Part shown: in pieces, positions 1 to 7,199 of the stretch
Layout of the letters: each line of letters opens with the position of its first letter
How positions within the stretch are numbered: the first letter of the stretch is position 1
Origin: Alphaproteobacteria bacterium
GTDB taxonomy: Bacteria > Pseudomonadota > Alphaproteobacteria > UBA8366
Assembly (NCBI GenBank): GCA_030743445.1
Contig: JASLSL010000162.1
Location: 1 to 9,544, forward strand
DNA: 9,544 bases
Direction of reading: 5' to 3'
Position numbers and translations under genes: made by a program
The notes under the pieces: model-generated
Told to the model about the DNA's origin: nothing
Seen by the model: the letters and a program-made list of their open reading frames with translations, nothing else
The model's database searches: none

Positions 1-679
1 CGCCGTCGTCAGCGGCTTCCTCGGCCATCGCCTCGTCCGCCAGGGCGCCTTCGACCAGCGACCCCTCGGAGTCATCGCCGTCCAAATCCTCGGCGTCATC
101 GTCCACATCTTCACCGCCGCCTTCGAGCGGCAGCGCCAGCAGGCCGAGCCCGCCGTCACGATCGAGCAGCCCCGCGGCCTTCAACTCCTCGACCCCGGGC
201 AGGTCGTCGATATCGGCGAGACCGAAATGATCGAGGAAGGTGTCCGTCGTGCCCCAAGTCACCGGCCGGCCCGGCACCCGGCGGCGGCCGCGTGGCCGGA
301 TCCAGCCCGCTTCGAGCAAAATGTCGAGCGTTCCCCGGGACAGCGAAACCCCGCGCATTTCCTCGATCTCCGCCCGCGTAATCGGCTGATGGTAGGCGAT
401 GATCGCCATGGTTTCCTGGGCCGCGCGCGAAAGCCGCCGTTTGATCTTGGTTTCCAGGCGCAGATGTTCGGCGAGGTCGGGAGCCGAGCGGAATGCCCAT
501 CGGTTTCCGACCTGGACCAGATGAACGCCGCGATTGGCATAGTGGTCGACCAATTCTTTCAGCAGCTCGTCGACTTCCGCCGCTTCGGGCAACCGGGCGG
601 CGAGCACCCGCTCGCTCAGCGGCTCGGCGGAGGCGAACAACATCGCCTCGAGCAACCTAATCTGTTGGAACCGATCCAT
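1..679 (-). CDS. scpB: Segregation and condensation protein B (ScpB), 3'-partial
   Basis: ScpB is the winged-helix subunit that, with ScpA, forms the kleisin part of the bacterial Smc condensin complex and acts on the nucleoid in chromosome compaction and segregation. Translation from ATG 679 gives 226 residues before the window edge. The diagnostic core is visible: the ETMAIIAYHQPITRAEIEE segment (about 89-107) and the GRRRVPGRPVTWGTTDTFL segment (about 131-149), followed by a DHFGL helix. The start lies 2 nt after the scpA stop, with GGGAGGG (697-691) 11 nt upstream as a good ribosome binding site. From about residue 186 the tail is strongly acidic (EDVDDDAEDLDGDD and onward), a low-complexity extension beyond the folded core; its end is outside the window. 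The family assignment is firm; the true length is unknown. Confidence 0.95.
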   Translation of the reverse strand, partial: MDRFQQIRLLEAMLFASAEPLSERVLAARLPEAAEVDELLKELVDHYANRGVHLVQVGNRWAFRSAPDLAEHLRLETKIKRRLSRAAQETMAIIAYHQPITRAEIEEMRGVSLSRGTLDILLEAGWIRPRGRRRVPGRPVTWGTTDTFLDHFGLADIDDLPGVEELKAAGLLDRDGGLGLLALPLEGGGEDVDDDAEDLDGDDSEGSLVEGALADEAMAEEAADDG

Positions 680-681
680 GA

Positions 682-1491
682 TCAGGCGCGCCCTCCCGTG
701 CCCTTGATGTAAATCGGCCCGTACATCCCGGTCTGCCGCAGTTGGATCTTTCCAGTCCGGGCCAACTCCAGTGTCGCCGCGAAGGTCGTGGCAAGCGCCG
801 AACGCGCCATCATCCCGGCCCGCAAACCCGGCGGCAGGAAGCTCACCAGCGTTGCCCAATCGGGCACGTCGCCGATCAGGCTGTTCAGCCGGCGCAAGGC
901 CTCGTCCATCGAGTAAAGCTCGCTCGGATCGATCCTGAGGGTCGTCGCCGACTGGCGCTGGGAATAGGCGCCATAGACCGTCAGCAGATCGTAAAGCGAA
1001 ACGTCGAAGACGTTGGTCTGGACCACCGGGATGCGTTCGGGCTCGCCGCGGGCAAAGAAATCCCGCCCGAGCTGCGGCCGATTCATCAGCTTCATCGCCG
1101 ACTCGCGCATCGCCTCGAGCCGCTGCAGCTGGAAGGCGAGACGCGACGCCAACTCGGCCGCACTCGGCTCCTCGCCCTCCCCCGGGTCCGGCAGCAACAG
1201 CCGCGACTTGAGATAGGCGAGCCACGCGGCCATCACCAAATAGTCGGCCGCGACCTCGAGCCTGAGCTCGCGGGCCTGGGCGATGAATTCGAGGTATTGG
1301 TCGGCGAGTTGCAGGATCGATATCCGCGTCAGGTCGACCTTCTGCTCACGCGCCAGCGTCAACAGCAGGTCGATCGGACCCTCGAAACCTTCGAGATCGA
1401 GCAGCAGATCGTACTGGTGCGGCGCCTCGTAAGGCGGACGCTCGTCCTCGAAGGGTTCCGTGTCCTGTCCGTTTCCGGGATCCGAGTTCAC
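682..1491 (-). CDS. scpA: Segregation and condensation protein A (ScpA, kleisin)
   Basis: ScpA is the kleisin that bridges the Smc ATPase heads and recruits ScpB, in the cytoplasm on DNA. The 269-residue product has the family hallmark FEGPIDLLL at 36-44, then REQKVDLTRISILQLADQYL, the helical N-terminal region that contacts Smc. The C-terminal segment (about 205-265) looks like the small winged-helix domain, with the motif FAATLELARTGKIQLRQ. The length fits the family. The start is GTG at 1491, 2 nt after the stop of the upstream protease gene. No strong Shine-Dalgarno is present (only GGAT nearby), so translational coupling is likely. The first 25 residues are a charged, proline-containing extension before the conserved QYDLLLDLEGFEGP. 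No Smc gene is in the window; it must be elsewhere. Confidence 0.95.
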   Translation of the reverse strand: MNSDPGNGQDTEPFEDERPPYEAPHQYDLLLDLEGFEGPIDLLLTLAREQKVDLTRISILQLADQYLEFIAQARELRLEVAADYLVMAAWLAYLKSRLLLPDPGEGEEPSAAELASRLAFQLQRLEAMRESAMKLMNRPQLGRDFFARGEPERIPVVQTNVFDVSLYDLLTVYGAYSQRQSATTLRIDPSELYSMDEALRRLNSLIGDVPDWATLVSFLPPGLRAGMMARSALATTFAATLELARTGKIQLRQTGMYGPIYIKGTGGRA

Positions 1492-1493
1492 CG

Positions 1494-2178
1494 CTATCCA
1501 ATCCGCGTTATCGCCGCGATCACACGCGTCAAAAAATTGACCGGCTCATGCACCAGCCAGGCGAAGATGTCGAGATCCATACCCAGCCTGTCGCCGGCCA
1601 TGGGAACAAGAAACAACAAGCCGATCAGAATGAACAGACCAAATCTTTCGAGCTTGGCGAGCGGCAGCGCCAGCGAATCCGGCAGCAGCCCGACCGCCAC
1701 CCTTCCGCCGTCCAAGGGCGGCAGCGGCAACATGTTGATCACCGCCAGAACCAGGTTCAGCTGCACCGAATTCACCAGATTGCGAGCAGTCCACTCGGCG
1801 ACCTCGACCGGCATCAGGGGTAGCAGGTGGAGCATCGCGGCCGAAAGCAATCGCCAGCAGGATATTGGCCGCCGGGCCGGCCGCCGCGACCAACGCCATG
1901 TCGCGCCGCGGGTGCCCGAGTCGGCGAAAGTCGACCGGCACCGGCTTCGCCCAGCCGAACAGGAATGGCGCGCGGATGAACACCAACATGGCCGGCAGCA
2001 GGATCGTGCCAAACAGATCGATGTGGCGCAGCGGGTTGAACGAAACCCGTCCCAGCATCTTCGCCGTCGGATCGCCGAGCCGCCACGCGACCCAGCCATG
2101 CGCCGCCTCGTGCAGCGTAATCGCGAACAAAACCGGCAGCACCCAGATCGAGGCGATATAAGCGATATTTCCCACCAC
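1494..2178 (-). pseudogene. Site-2 protease family protein (M50 zinc metalloprotease), interrupted by a +1 frameshift
   Basis: This is an intramembrane zinc metalloprotease of the M50 site-2 protease family, which cleaves membrane-bound substrates within the bilayer. The upstream frame, from GTG 2178, gives a hydrophobic N-terminus, HEAAH at residues 23-27 (His23 and His27 as zinc ligands, Glu24 as catalytic base), FNPLRHIDLFGTILLPA and AAGPAANILLAIA. After residue about 111 it turns into arginine- and glycine-rich sequence unlike the family and runs on to a stop at 1546. The continuation lies in another frame: AAMLHLLPLMPVEVAEW, then INMLPLPPLDGGR, whose Asp is the third zinc ligand, then two more hydrophobic stretches and a TAG at 1496-1494. 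Removing one T from the TTT at 1846-1844 joins them into one 227-residue protein of normal family length. The only in-frame starts are the tandem GTGs at 2178 and 2175, because the nagZ stop (2190-2188) blocks extension. It may be truly broken, a sequencing error, or recoded. Family call firm; functional state unknown. Confidence 0.85.
1844..1846 (-). other. Frameshift site in the M50 protease gene
   Basis: On the coding strand the sequence is GCG ATT GCT TTC GGC in the upstream frame. Dropping one T of this TTT gives GCG ATT GCT TCG GCC GCG ATG, which reads AIASAAM and runs directly into the downstream motif region. The placement rests on where family-like sequence ends in one frame and begins in the other, so the exact base could lie a few nucleotides either side. 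The run is only three bases long, and I see no classical slippery heptamer or prfB-like stop context. Confidence 0.75.
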
Positions 2179-2187
2179 CGATGTCCG

Positions 2188-3216
2188 TTATCCGGCGAGC
2201 AATCCGGCGAGCTCGGCGACCAGCGCCGCGGAGTCGACCGGGTCGGGCGCGGCCGCCATTCCCTGGGCCCGCGCCAGGCGCCGGGCCGCGGCGGGGATCA
2301 TCCGGCCGCAGCCTTGGGCGATCTCCGCCATGCCCTCGACCCCGGCCCAGCAATGCAGCACCAGATCGCAGCCGGCGGCGATCACCGCCCGCGCGCGTTC
2401 CTCGTTGGTGCCTTCCAGCGCGCCCATCTTGACGTCGTCGCTGATCAGCAATCCCTCGAATCCGATCTCGCCGCGCAAGATATCCCTGACCATCCGGGGC
2501 GAGGTCGTCGCCGGCAGCGCCGGGTCGATCGCGGGGAACAGGATATGCGCCGTCATCGCCATCGGCATGTCGGCCATCAGTTGGAACGGCTTGAAATCGG
2601 TCCGGTTGAGCTCGCCTCGTGAGACGTCGACGGCCGGCAGTTCCTTGTGACTGTCGGCGACGGCACGACCGTGGCCCGGCATATGCTTGATCATCGGCAG
2701 CACGCCGCCCGCCATCAGCCCCTCGGCGAAGGCGCGCCCGAGGGTCGCCACCAGCTCCGGGTCGCCGGCGAAGGCGCGGTCGCCGATGACGTCGTGGGCG
2801 CCCGGAATCGAGAGGTCGAGGACCGGCGCGCAATCGACATTGATCCCGAGGTCGTAAAGCTCGGCGGCGATCAGCCGCGCGTTGATCCGGGTCGCCGCGA
2901 TTCCTGCCTCCAGGTCGCGTTCCGCCAACTCTCCAAAGCGCCGGGCCGGCGGCACCTCGCGCCAGGTCGGGGGGCCGAGCCGGGCGACGCGGCCGCCTTC
3001 CTGGTCGATCAGCACCGGGGCGTCGTCGCGGCCGACCGCTGCCCGCATTTCGCCGGTCAGGCCACGAATCTGATCGGCGGACTCCAGATTGTCGTCGAAC
3101 AGGATGAACCCGACCGGGTCGGTCTCCCGGAAGAACGCCCGTTCTTCATCGGTTAGGGTGGTGCCGGCGCAGGTGAAGATTGCCGCAAGCGGAGCACTCG
3201 CATCAGGGGCGGACAA
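2188..3216 (-). CDS. nagZ: Beta-N-acetylhexosaminidase NagZ (GH3)
   Basis: NagZ is a cytoplasmic family-3 glycoside hydrolase that removes N-acetylglucosamine from GlcNAc-1,6-anhydro-muropeptides during peptidoglycan recycling. The NagZ signature KHMPGHG lies at 177-183, followed by ADSH (187-190) with the conserved Asp/His pair; the nucleophile is expected in LLISDDVKMGAL, at Asp260. The LIDQEGGRVARL block is at 69-80. I chose TTG 3216: it gives 342 residues, the normal length, beginning with a short tail before PLAAIFTCAG, and AAGGTGG (3232-3226) sits 9 nt upstream. The frame is open up to an ATG at 3312, but that extension would overlap the preceding gene by 110 nt and adds arginine-rich, unrelated sequence. 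With the TTG start the overlap with the SPOR gene is 14 nt, so translation is probably coupled. The stop is TAA. Confidence 0.93.
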   Translation of the reverse strand: MSAPDASAPLAAIFTCAGTTLTDEERAFFRETDPVGFILFDDNLESADQIRGLTGEMRAAVGRDDAPVLIDQEGGRVARLGPPTWREVPPARRFGELAERDLEAGIAATRINARLIAAELYDLGINVDCAPVLDLSIPGAHDVIGDRAFAGDPELVATLGRAFAEGLMAGGVLPMIKHMPGHGRAVADSHKELPAVDVSRGELNRTDFKPFQLMADMPMAMTAHILFPAIDPALPATTSPRMVRDILRGEIGFEGLLISDDVKMGALEGTNEERARAVIAAGCDLVLHCWAGVEGMAEIAQGCGRMIPAAARRLARAQGMAAAPDPVDSAALVAELAGLLAG

Positions 3217-4153
3217 TGATGCACCCCACCTTGCGTTGCTTGAGCGTGGTGCAAACCTGGCGCGCGGCGGCGGCGTCCTTGAGCGGTCCCGCCTGGACGC
3301 GAAAAAACTCACCCCTGCCCTGCAGCTTCGCGCGCTGGACCTGCAAGCTGAGCGCCCCGAGCACGTCCTTGTGCTTGCCGGACGTGATTTTCCACGCCCG
3401 CTCGGCCGAGGCTTGCGAGCGCATCGAGCCGATTTGCACCCGATAGCCCTTGCCCGGCGACGCCGGCGGTTTCACCGCCGTTGCCGAGGTCGCCGGTTGG
3501 GCCGCCGGGGCCTTCGGTGGCGCCGGGGGTTTCACTGCCGCAGTCGGGGCGGCGGGCGGCGGTGGTACGGTCGGCGTAGCGGCCTTGGGCGCCGCGGGCG
3601 CCGCCGTTGGCTGGGGCGGTTGGGGCGGCTTCGGCGGTTCGGTCGTCTTGGTTTCCTTCTTTTGCTTTTCCGGTGGCTTCGGCGGTTCCGGGAATTTCGC
3701 GGTCTGCTCCGGCGGCGAGTCCGGCCGCGCCAGTTTGGGCGACGCCAAAGGCGGCTCCTTCGCGGGCGAAGCGGCGGCGCTGCCGACCGCACCCTTCGGC
3801 GGCGGCAACGGTGATTCCGGCGGCGGCAGCAGGCGTTCCACCTTCTTATCGTCGCCGCGCCGGTCGAGTCGGTTGTAGACCAGCTTGTCCTGGTTCGGCA
3901 CGTCGAGCCCACCGGGCTCGGTCGGTTGAACTTTCGCCGGACCGGTGGGTTTGAGGAGCGGCGCCGCGCCCTCGCTGCCGGTGCGGACACCCTGGGTGTA
4001 GGCGTACCAAGTCACGCCACCGAAGCTCGCCAACGCGACGAAGGCCACGAACATCGGCAGGATCTTTGGCGCCTTCTTGGCCGGCGGCGCGCGGCTGACC
4101 TCTTCGTCGATCGCCGCGAGTTCAGCGCGCAGGGGATCGGAATCGGAAGGCAT
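3203..4153 (-). CDS. Membrane-anchored SPOR-domain protein
   Basis: SPOR domains bind denuded glycan strands of septal peptidoglycan, so this is probably an inner-membrane protein enriched at the division site. The 316-residue product has a charged cytoplasmic N-terminus (1-30), one transmembrane segment (about 31-52, ILPMFVAFVALASFGGVTWY), a long periplasmic linker rich in Pro, Ala and Lys (about 105-233), and a C-terminal SPOR domain (about 236-316) with GYRVQIGSM, ERAWKI and FFRVQAGPLKDAAAARQVC. This is FtsN-like topology, but nothing shows it to be FtsN. ATG 4153 shares one base with the argS TGA (TGATG), and GGGAG (4166-4162) is 8 nt upstream. The frame stays open upstream into argS, but that part is arginine-rich shadow sequence. 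Three cysteines fall in the mature region, two of them in the last 16 residues (301 and 311). Confidence 0.9.
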   Translation of the reverse strand: MPSDSDPLRAELAAIDEEVSRAPPAKKAPKILPMFVAFVALASFGGVTWYAYTQGVRTGSEGAAPLLKPTGPAKVQPTEPGGLDVPNQDKLVYNRLDRRGDDKKVERLLPPPESPLPPPKGAVGSAAASPAKEPPLASPKLARPDSPPEQTAKFPEPPKPPEKQKKETKTTEPPKPPQPPQPTAAPAAPKAATPTVPPPPAAPTAAVKPPAPPKAPAAQPATSATAVKPPASPGKGYRVQIGSMRSQASAERAWKITSGKHKDVLGALSLQVQRAKLQGRGEFFRVQAGPLKDAAAARQVCTTLKQRKVGCIIVRP

Positions 4154-5913
4154 CAGCGCATCTCCCGGGCCGGCTCGACGCCCATGATCCCGAGCCCGGA
4201 CGCGATCACCGTCTGGACGCCGCGCGCCAGCGCCAACCGGGCGGCGGTCAGTTCGGCGTCGTCTTCGATTATGAAGCGCAGCGTGGCGTCCTCCTTGCTG
4301 CCCTTGGTCCAAAGCGCATGGAAAACCGCCGCCAAATCGTACAAGTAAAACGCAATCCGGTGCGGTTCATGGGCTTCCGCCGCCCCTTCTAGCGTACGCG
4401 GCCAATTCGCCAGCATCTTGATCAAACCAAGCTCGGATTCGTCCGTCAAGCGCGCCAGCTTCGCCTCCGAAAGCGCCGCCGTGGAGGTGTCGAGACCGTC
4501 CATCCGCTCGTGCGCCATCCGCTCCACCGAGCAGCATCGAGCATGGGCATATTGCACGTAAAAGACCGGGTTGTCGCGCGATTGTTCGGTCACCGCCGAG
4601 AGGTCGAAATCGAGCGTGGCATCATTCTTCCGCGTCAGCATGATGAAGCGAACAACGTCCTTGCCGACCTCGTCGACGAGCTCGCGCAGGGTGACGAACG
4701 TACCCCCGCGCTTCGACATCTTTACCAGCTCGCCTTTGTCTAACAGCTTGACGATCTGGCATATTTTGATGTCGAGCACGGCCCCGCCCTCGGTGATCGC
4801 GGTGGTCGCCGCCTGCATGCGTTTGACGTAGCCGCCGTGGTCGGCGCCCCAGACATCGATCAAATCGGTGAAGCCGCGATCGTACTTGTCCCGGTGGTAG
4901 GCGATGTCGGAGGCAAAGTAGGTCCAGCTGTCGTCGGACTTCTTCAACGGCCGGTCGACATCGTCGCCGAACTCGGTCGCCTTGAAGAGAGTCTGGGGCC
5001 GCGGCTCCCAATCGTCGGGCTTTTTGCCTTTGGGCGGTTCGAGCACGCCGGTATAGATCAAATCCCGGGATTCGAGCGACTCGAAGGCCGCCTCGACCAT
5101 TCCCCGGCTGACCAGGTCGCTCTCTGAAGTGAAGACATCGAACTCGATCCCGAGCGCCGCGAGGTCGTCGCGCACCAAATCCATCATCGCGTCGGCGGTG
5201 AACTCGCGGAACTCGGCGAGCCATTCCGCCTCCGGTTCGTCGAGCCAACGTTCGCCCTCGCGCTCGGCGAGCGCCACGCCGACCGCGATGAGGTAATTGC
5301 CCGGATAGAGGCCCTCCGCCATGTCGCCGGCCTCGGCCCCGGCCGCTTCGCGATAGCGGTGATGGGCCGAGCGCGCCAAGGCATCGACCTGGGCGCCGGC
5401 GTCGTTGACGTAATACTCGCGGCAGACGTCGTAGCCGACCTTAGCGAGCAGCGCGGTCAGCACGTCGCCGAACACCGCCCCCCTGGCGTGGCCGATATGC
5501 AGCGGTCCGGTTGGATTGGCGGAGACAAACTCGACGTTGATCTTTTGCCCCTCGCCGAGATCGGATGTGCCGTAGTCCGGACCCTCGGCAAGGATCGCGG
5601 CTAGGCAGTCGCGCCACATCGAATCGTCGAGTCGCAGATTGATGAATCCGGGCCCGGCGACCTCGGCCGCCGCGACGCCTTCCCCCGCGCCGAGCTTCGC
5701 CGAAAGCTGCTCCGCCAGATCACGCGGATTCACCCCGGCGGGTTTCGCCAAGATCATCGCGGCGTTGGTCGACAGGTCGCCGTGCGCCGGATCGCGCGGC
5801 GGCTCGACATTGACCCGTGCGGTGTCGAGGTCCGCCGGCAGCGCCCCCTCGCCCACAAGGACCCCGACCTGGTCGACGACACGGTCGCGGAATTGCCTGA
5901 ACAGGTTGGTCAC
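4153..5913 (-). CDS. argS: Arginyl-tRNA synthetase
   Basis: ArgRS is the cytoplasmic class I aminoacyl-tRNA synthetase that charges tRNA-Arg. The 586-residue product, normal length for the family, has an N-terminal tRNA D-loop recognition domain (about 1-100, with the HGDLSTNAAM block), then NVEFVSANPTGPLHIGHARG carrying the HIGH signature at 139-142, and KMSK at 398-401 followed by RGG. The C-terminal helical region is the DALR-type anticodon-binding domain, including the YAHAR segment and a terminal LGIMGVEPAREM. The start is GTG 5913, which overlaps the dgt stop in a GTGA (4 nt), with GGAA about 8 nt upstream. No sign of disruption is visible. Confidence 0.97.
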   Translation of the reverse strand: MTNLFRQFRDRVVDQVGVLVGEGALPADLDTARVNVEPPRDPAHGDLSTNAAMILAKPAGVNPRDLAEQLSAKLGAGEGVAAAEVAGPGFINLRLDDSMWRDCLAAILAEGPDYGTSDLGEGQKINVEFVSANPTGPLHIGHARGAVFGDVLTALLAKVGYDVCREYYVNDAGAQVDALARSAHHRYREAAGAEAGDMAEGLYPGNYLIAVGVALAEREGERWLDEPEAEWLAEFREFTADAMMDLVRDDLAALGIEFDVFTSESDLVSRGMVEAAFESLESRDLIYTGVLEPPKGKKPDDWEPRPQTLFKATEFGDDVDRPLKKSDDSWTYFASDIAYHRDKYDRGFTDLIDVWGADHGGYVKRMQAATTAITEGGAVLDIKICQIVKLLDKGELVKMSKRGGTFVTLRELVDEVGKDVVRFIMLTRKNDATLDFDLSAVTEQSRDNPVFYVQYAHARCCSVERMAHERMDGLDTSTAALSEAKLARLTDESELGLIKMLANWPRTLEGAAEAHEPHRIAFYLYDLAAVFHALWTKGSKEDATLRFIIEDDAELTAARLALARGVQTVIASGLGIMGVEPAREMR

Positions 5914-7079
5914 ACGCGTGTTTCCACTTTGAATAACCGGTCGTGTTGCATCATCGCGTAGCGGTCGGTCATGCCGGCGATGTAATCCGCGACGACGCGG
6001 GCGGTAACGGCGCTCCCCGCCTCATCCGTCTGTCGCTGCCATTCGCGCGGCAGGTCCTCCGGGCTCTCCAGGAACCGTTCGAACAGCTCGCGGACGATGC
6101 GTTTTGCCTTGTCGGTTTCCTTGGTAACCGAGTCGTGTCGGTACATGTGCCGGAACAGGAACTCCTTCAAGGCGCGGTCGTTTTCGCCCATCGCGTCCGA
6201 GAACGCAACGACCGGATGATCGAGCGCCCGGATCTCGGTGGCACTCCTGGCGCCCGCCGCAACCAGGCGCCGCTCGGACTCCTTCAGCACGTCGACCACC
6301 ATCGCGCCGATCAGTTCCCGAACCGCCTCGTGAATCGCGCGCGTCGGTTCGATATCGGGATATTTCAGACGGACCTCGGCGAACGCGTCCGCGACGTGGG
6401 ACACCGCGTTCAGATCGTCGATCGCGAATATGCCGGCGCGCAATCCATCGTCTAGGTCGTGGGTGTCGTAGGCGATATCGTCGGCGAGTGCGGCGACCTG
6501 CGCCTCCGGCCCGGCAAAGGTATCGAGCTCCAGATCGTGCTTCGCGCTGTAATCGCCGACCATCGGCGTCGGCCCGTCCTTGGTCGCGTGCGGGCCGCTG
6601 GCAGGCCCGTTGTGCTTGACGATGCCTTCCAGCACTTCCCAGGTCAGGTTCAAGCCGTCGAATGCGGCGTAGCGCTGCTCCAGCTTGACCAGGACGCGCA
6701 ACGTTTGATCGTTGTGGTCGAATCCGCCGAACGGCTGCATCGCCTCGTCGAGCGCGGTCTCGCCCGCGTGGCCGAAGGGCGGATGGCCGAAATCGTGGGC
6801 CAGCGCCAAGGCCTCCGCCAGATCCTCGTCCAACCCCAGACTTCGAGCTAGACCACGAGCGATCTGCGAGACCTCCAGGCTGTGGGTCAGGCGCGTGCGA
6901 TAGTGATCGCCGTCGGGCGCGATAAAAACCTGGGTCTTGTGCTTCAGGCGGCGAAACGCGGTCGAATGGATGATACGATCGCGGTCGCGCTGGAACGGGG
7001 TCCGGGTCTTGCTGTCCGGCTCTGGATGGAGGCGGCCGCGACTTTCCTCGTGGCGCGTGGCATAGGGCGCGCGGGTCAT
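5910..7079 (-). CDS. dgt: Deoxyguanosinetriphosphate triphosphohydrolase-like protein (HD domain)
   Basis: This is an HD-superfamily dNTP triphosphohydrolase that splits dNTPs into deoxynucleoside and triphosphate, adjusting the cytoplasmic DNA precursor pool. The 389-residue product carries RTPFQRDRDRIIHSTAFRRL near the N-terminus, the first metal ligand in THSLEV (His66), the HD pair in ALAHDFGHPPFGHAGE (His95-Asp96), and the later Asp in LADDIAYDTHD (about 199-209). These are the metal and catalytic positions of the Dgt/SAMHD1 fold. Length and the early SRGRLHPEPDS segment match the alphaproteobacterial dGTPase-like subfamily, whose exact substrate preference is often untested. ATG 7079 is the only sensible start; no Shine-Dalgarno precedes it. 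It appears to be the first gene of the minus-strand operon. Confidence 0.95.
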   Translation of the reverse strand: MTRAPYATRHEESRGRLHPEPDSKTRTPFQRDRDRIIHSTAFRRLKHKTQVFIAPDGDHYRTRLTHSLEVSQIARGLARSLGLDEDLAEALALAHDFGHPPFGHAGETALDEAMQPFGGFDHNDQTLRVLVKLEQRYAAFDGLNLTWEVLEGIVKHNGPASGPHATKDGPTPMVGDYSAKHDLELDTFAGPEAQVAALADDIAYDTHDLDDGLRAGIFAIDDLNAVSHVADAFAEVRLKYPDIEPTRAIHEAVRELIGAMVVDVLKESERRLVAAGARSATEIRALDHPVVAFSDAMGENDRALKEFLFRHMYRHDSVTKETDKAKRIVRELFERFLESPEDLPREWQRQTDEAGSAVTARVVADYIAGMTDRYAMMQHDRLFKVETRV

Positions 7080-7085
7080 GATGGA

Positions 7086-7114
7086 CAGTATCGAGCCGGA
7101 TGGGAAAAACGCAA
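7086..7114 (-). promoter_or_regulatory. Weak candidate promoter for dgt and its downstream operon
   Basis: On the minus strand TTGCGT (7114-7109) and GATACT (7092-7087) are separated by 16 nt and resemble -35 and -10 elements. Transcription would then begin within a few bases of the dgt ATG, giving an almost leaderless mRNA, which fits the missing Shine-Dalgarno. The match is weak and rests on consensus comparison only. Confidence 0.25.
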
Positions 7115-7127
7115 CGGCCCATTCGGA

Positions 7128-7157
7128 TTGACAAACCGGCCCGGCATCTTATCTAAA
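7128..7157 (+). promoter_or_regulatory. Candidate sigma-70-type promoter for erpA-xth
   Basis: A perfect TTGACA (7128-7133) is followed after 18 nt by TCTAAA (7152-7157), matching four of six -10 consensus bases. The surrounding CTTATCTAAAAC is the most AT-rich spot in the spacer. A start near 7164 would give a leader of about 35 nt, containing the small inverted repeat GCGC-TTTT-GCGC (7173-7184). I found no convincing IscR, RirA or Fur site. Confidence 0.5.
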
Positions 7158-7199
7158 ACAGCAAGGATTCGTGCGCTTTTGCGCCCTTGGGACCGAATT

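Noticed and set aside
742..2622. Very long plus-strand open frame (626 codons) opposite scpA, the protease and nagZ
   Set aside because: Its product is rich in Arg, His and Gln with no recognisable motif, and it lies antisense to three genes with clear family motifs. Long antisense frames are expected in GC-rich DNA.
3450..3878. Glycine-rich plus-strand frame resembling a PE-PGRS or glycine-rich protein
   Set aside because: It is the antisense image of the proline-rich linker of the SPOR protein: proline codons (CCN) read as glycine codons (NGG/GGN) on the other strand.
5912..5921. Perfect 10-bp palindrome ACACGCGTGT at the dgt-argS junction
   Set aside because: It lies inside the last codons of dgt and the argS start region, has no partner copy, and is short enough to be chance.
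7128..7150. RirA or IscR operator overlapping the erpA promoter
   Set aside because: TGACAAACCGG begins like an iron-responsive half site, but no matching second half (TCA) follows at the expected distance.
7166..7170. GATTC (GANTC) site in the erpA leader as a possible CcrM-methylation control point
   Set aside because: A single site in the leader is not evidence of regulation; another GATTC occurs inside erpA, and no CtrA-like TTAA-N7-TTAA box is nearby.
6882..7199. N-terminal extension of erpA by about 106 codons
   Set aside because: The extension is antisense to dgt and crosses the candidate promoter; ATG 7200 gives the normal length for an A-type carrier.
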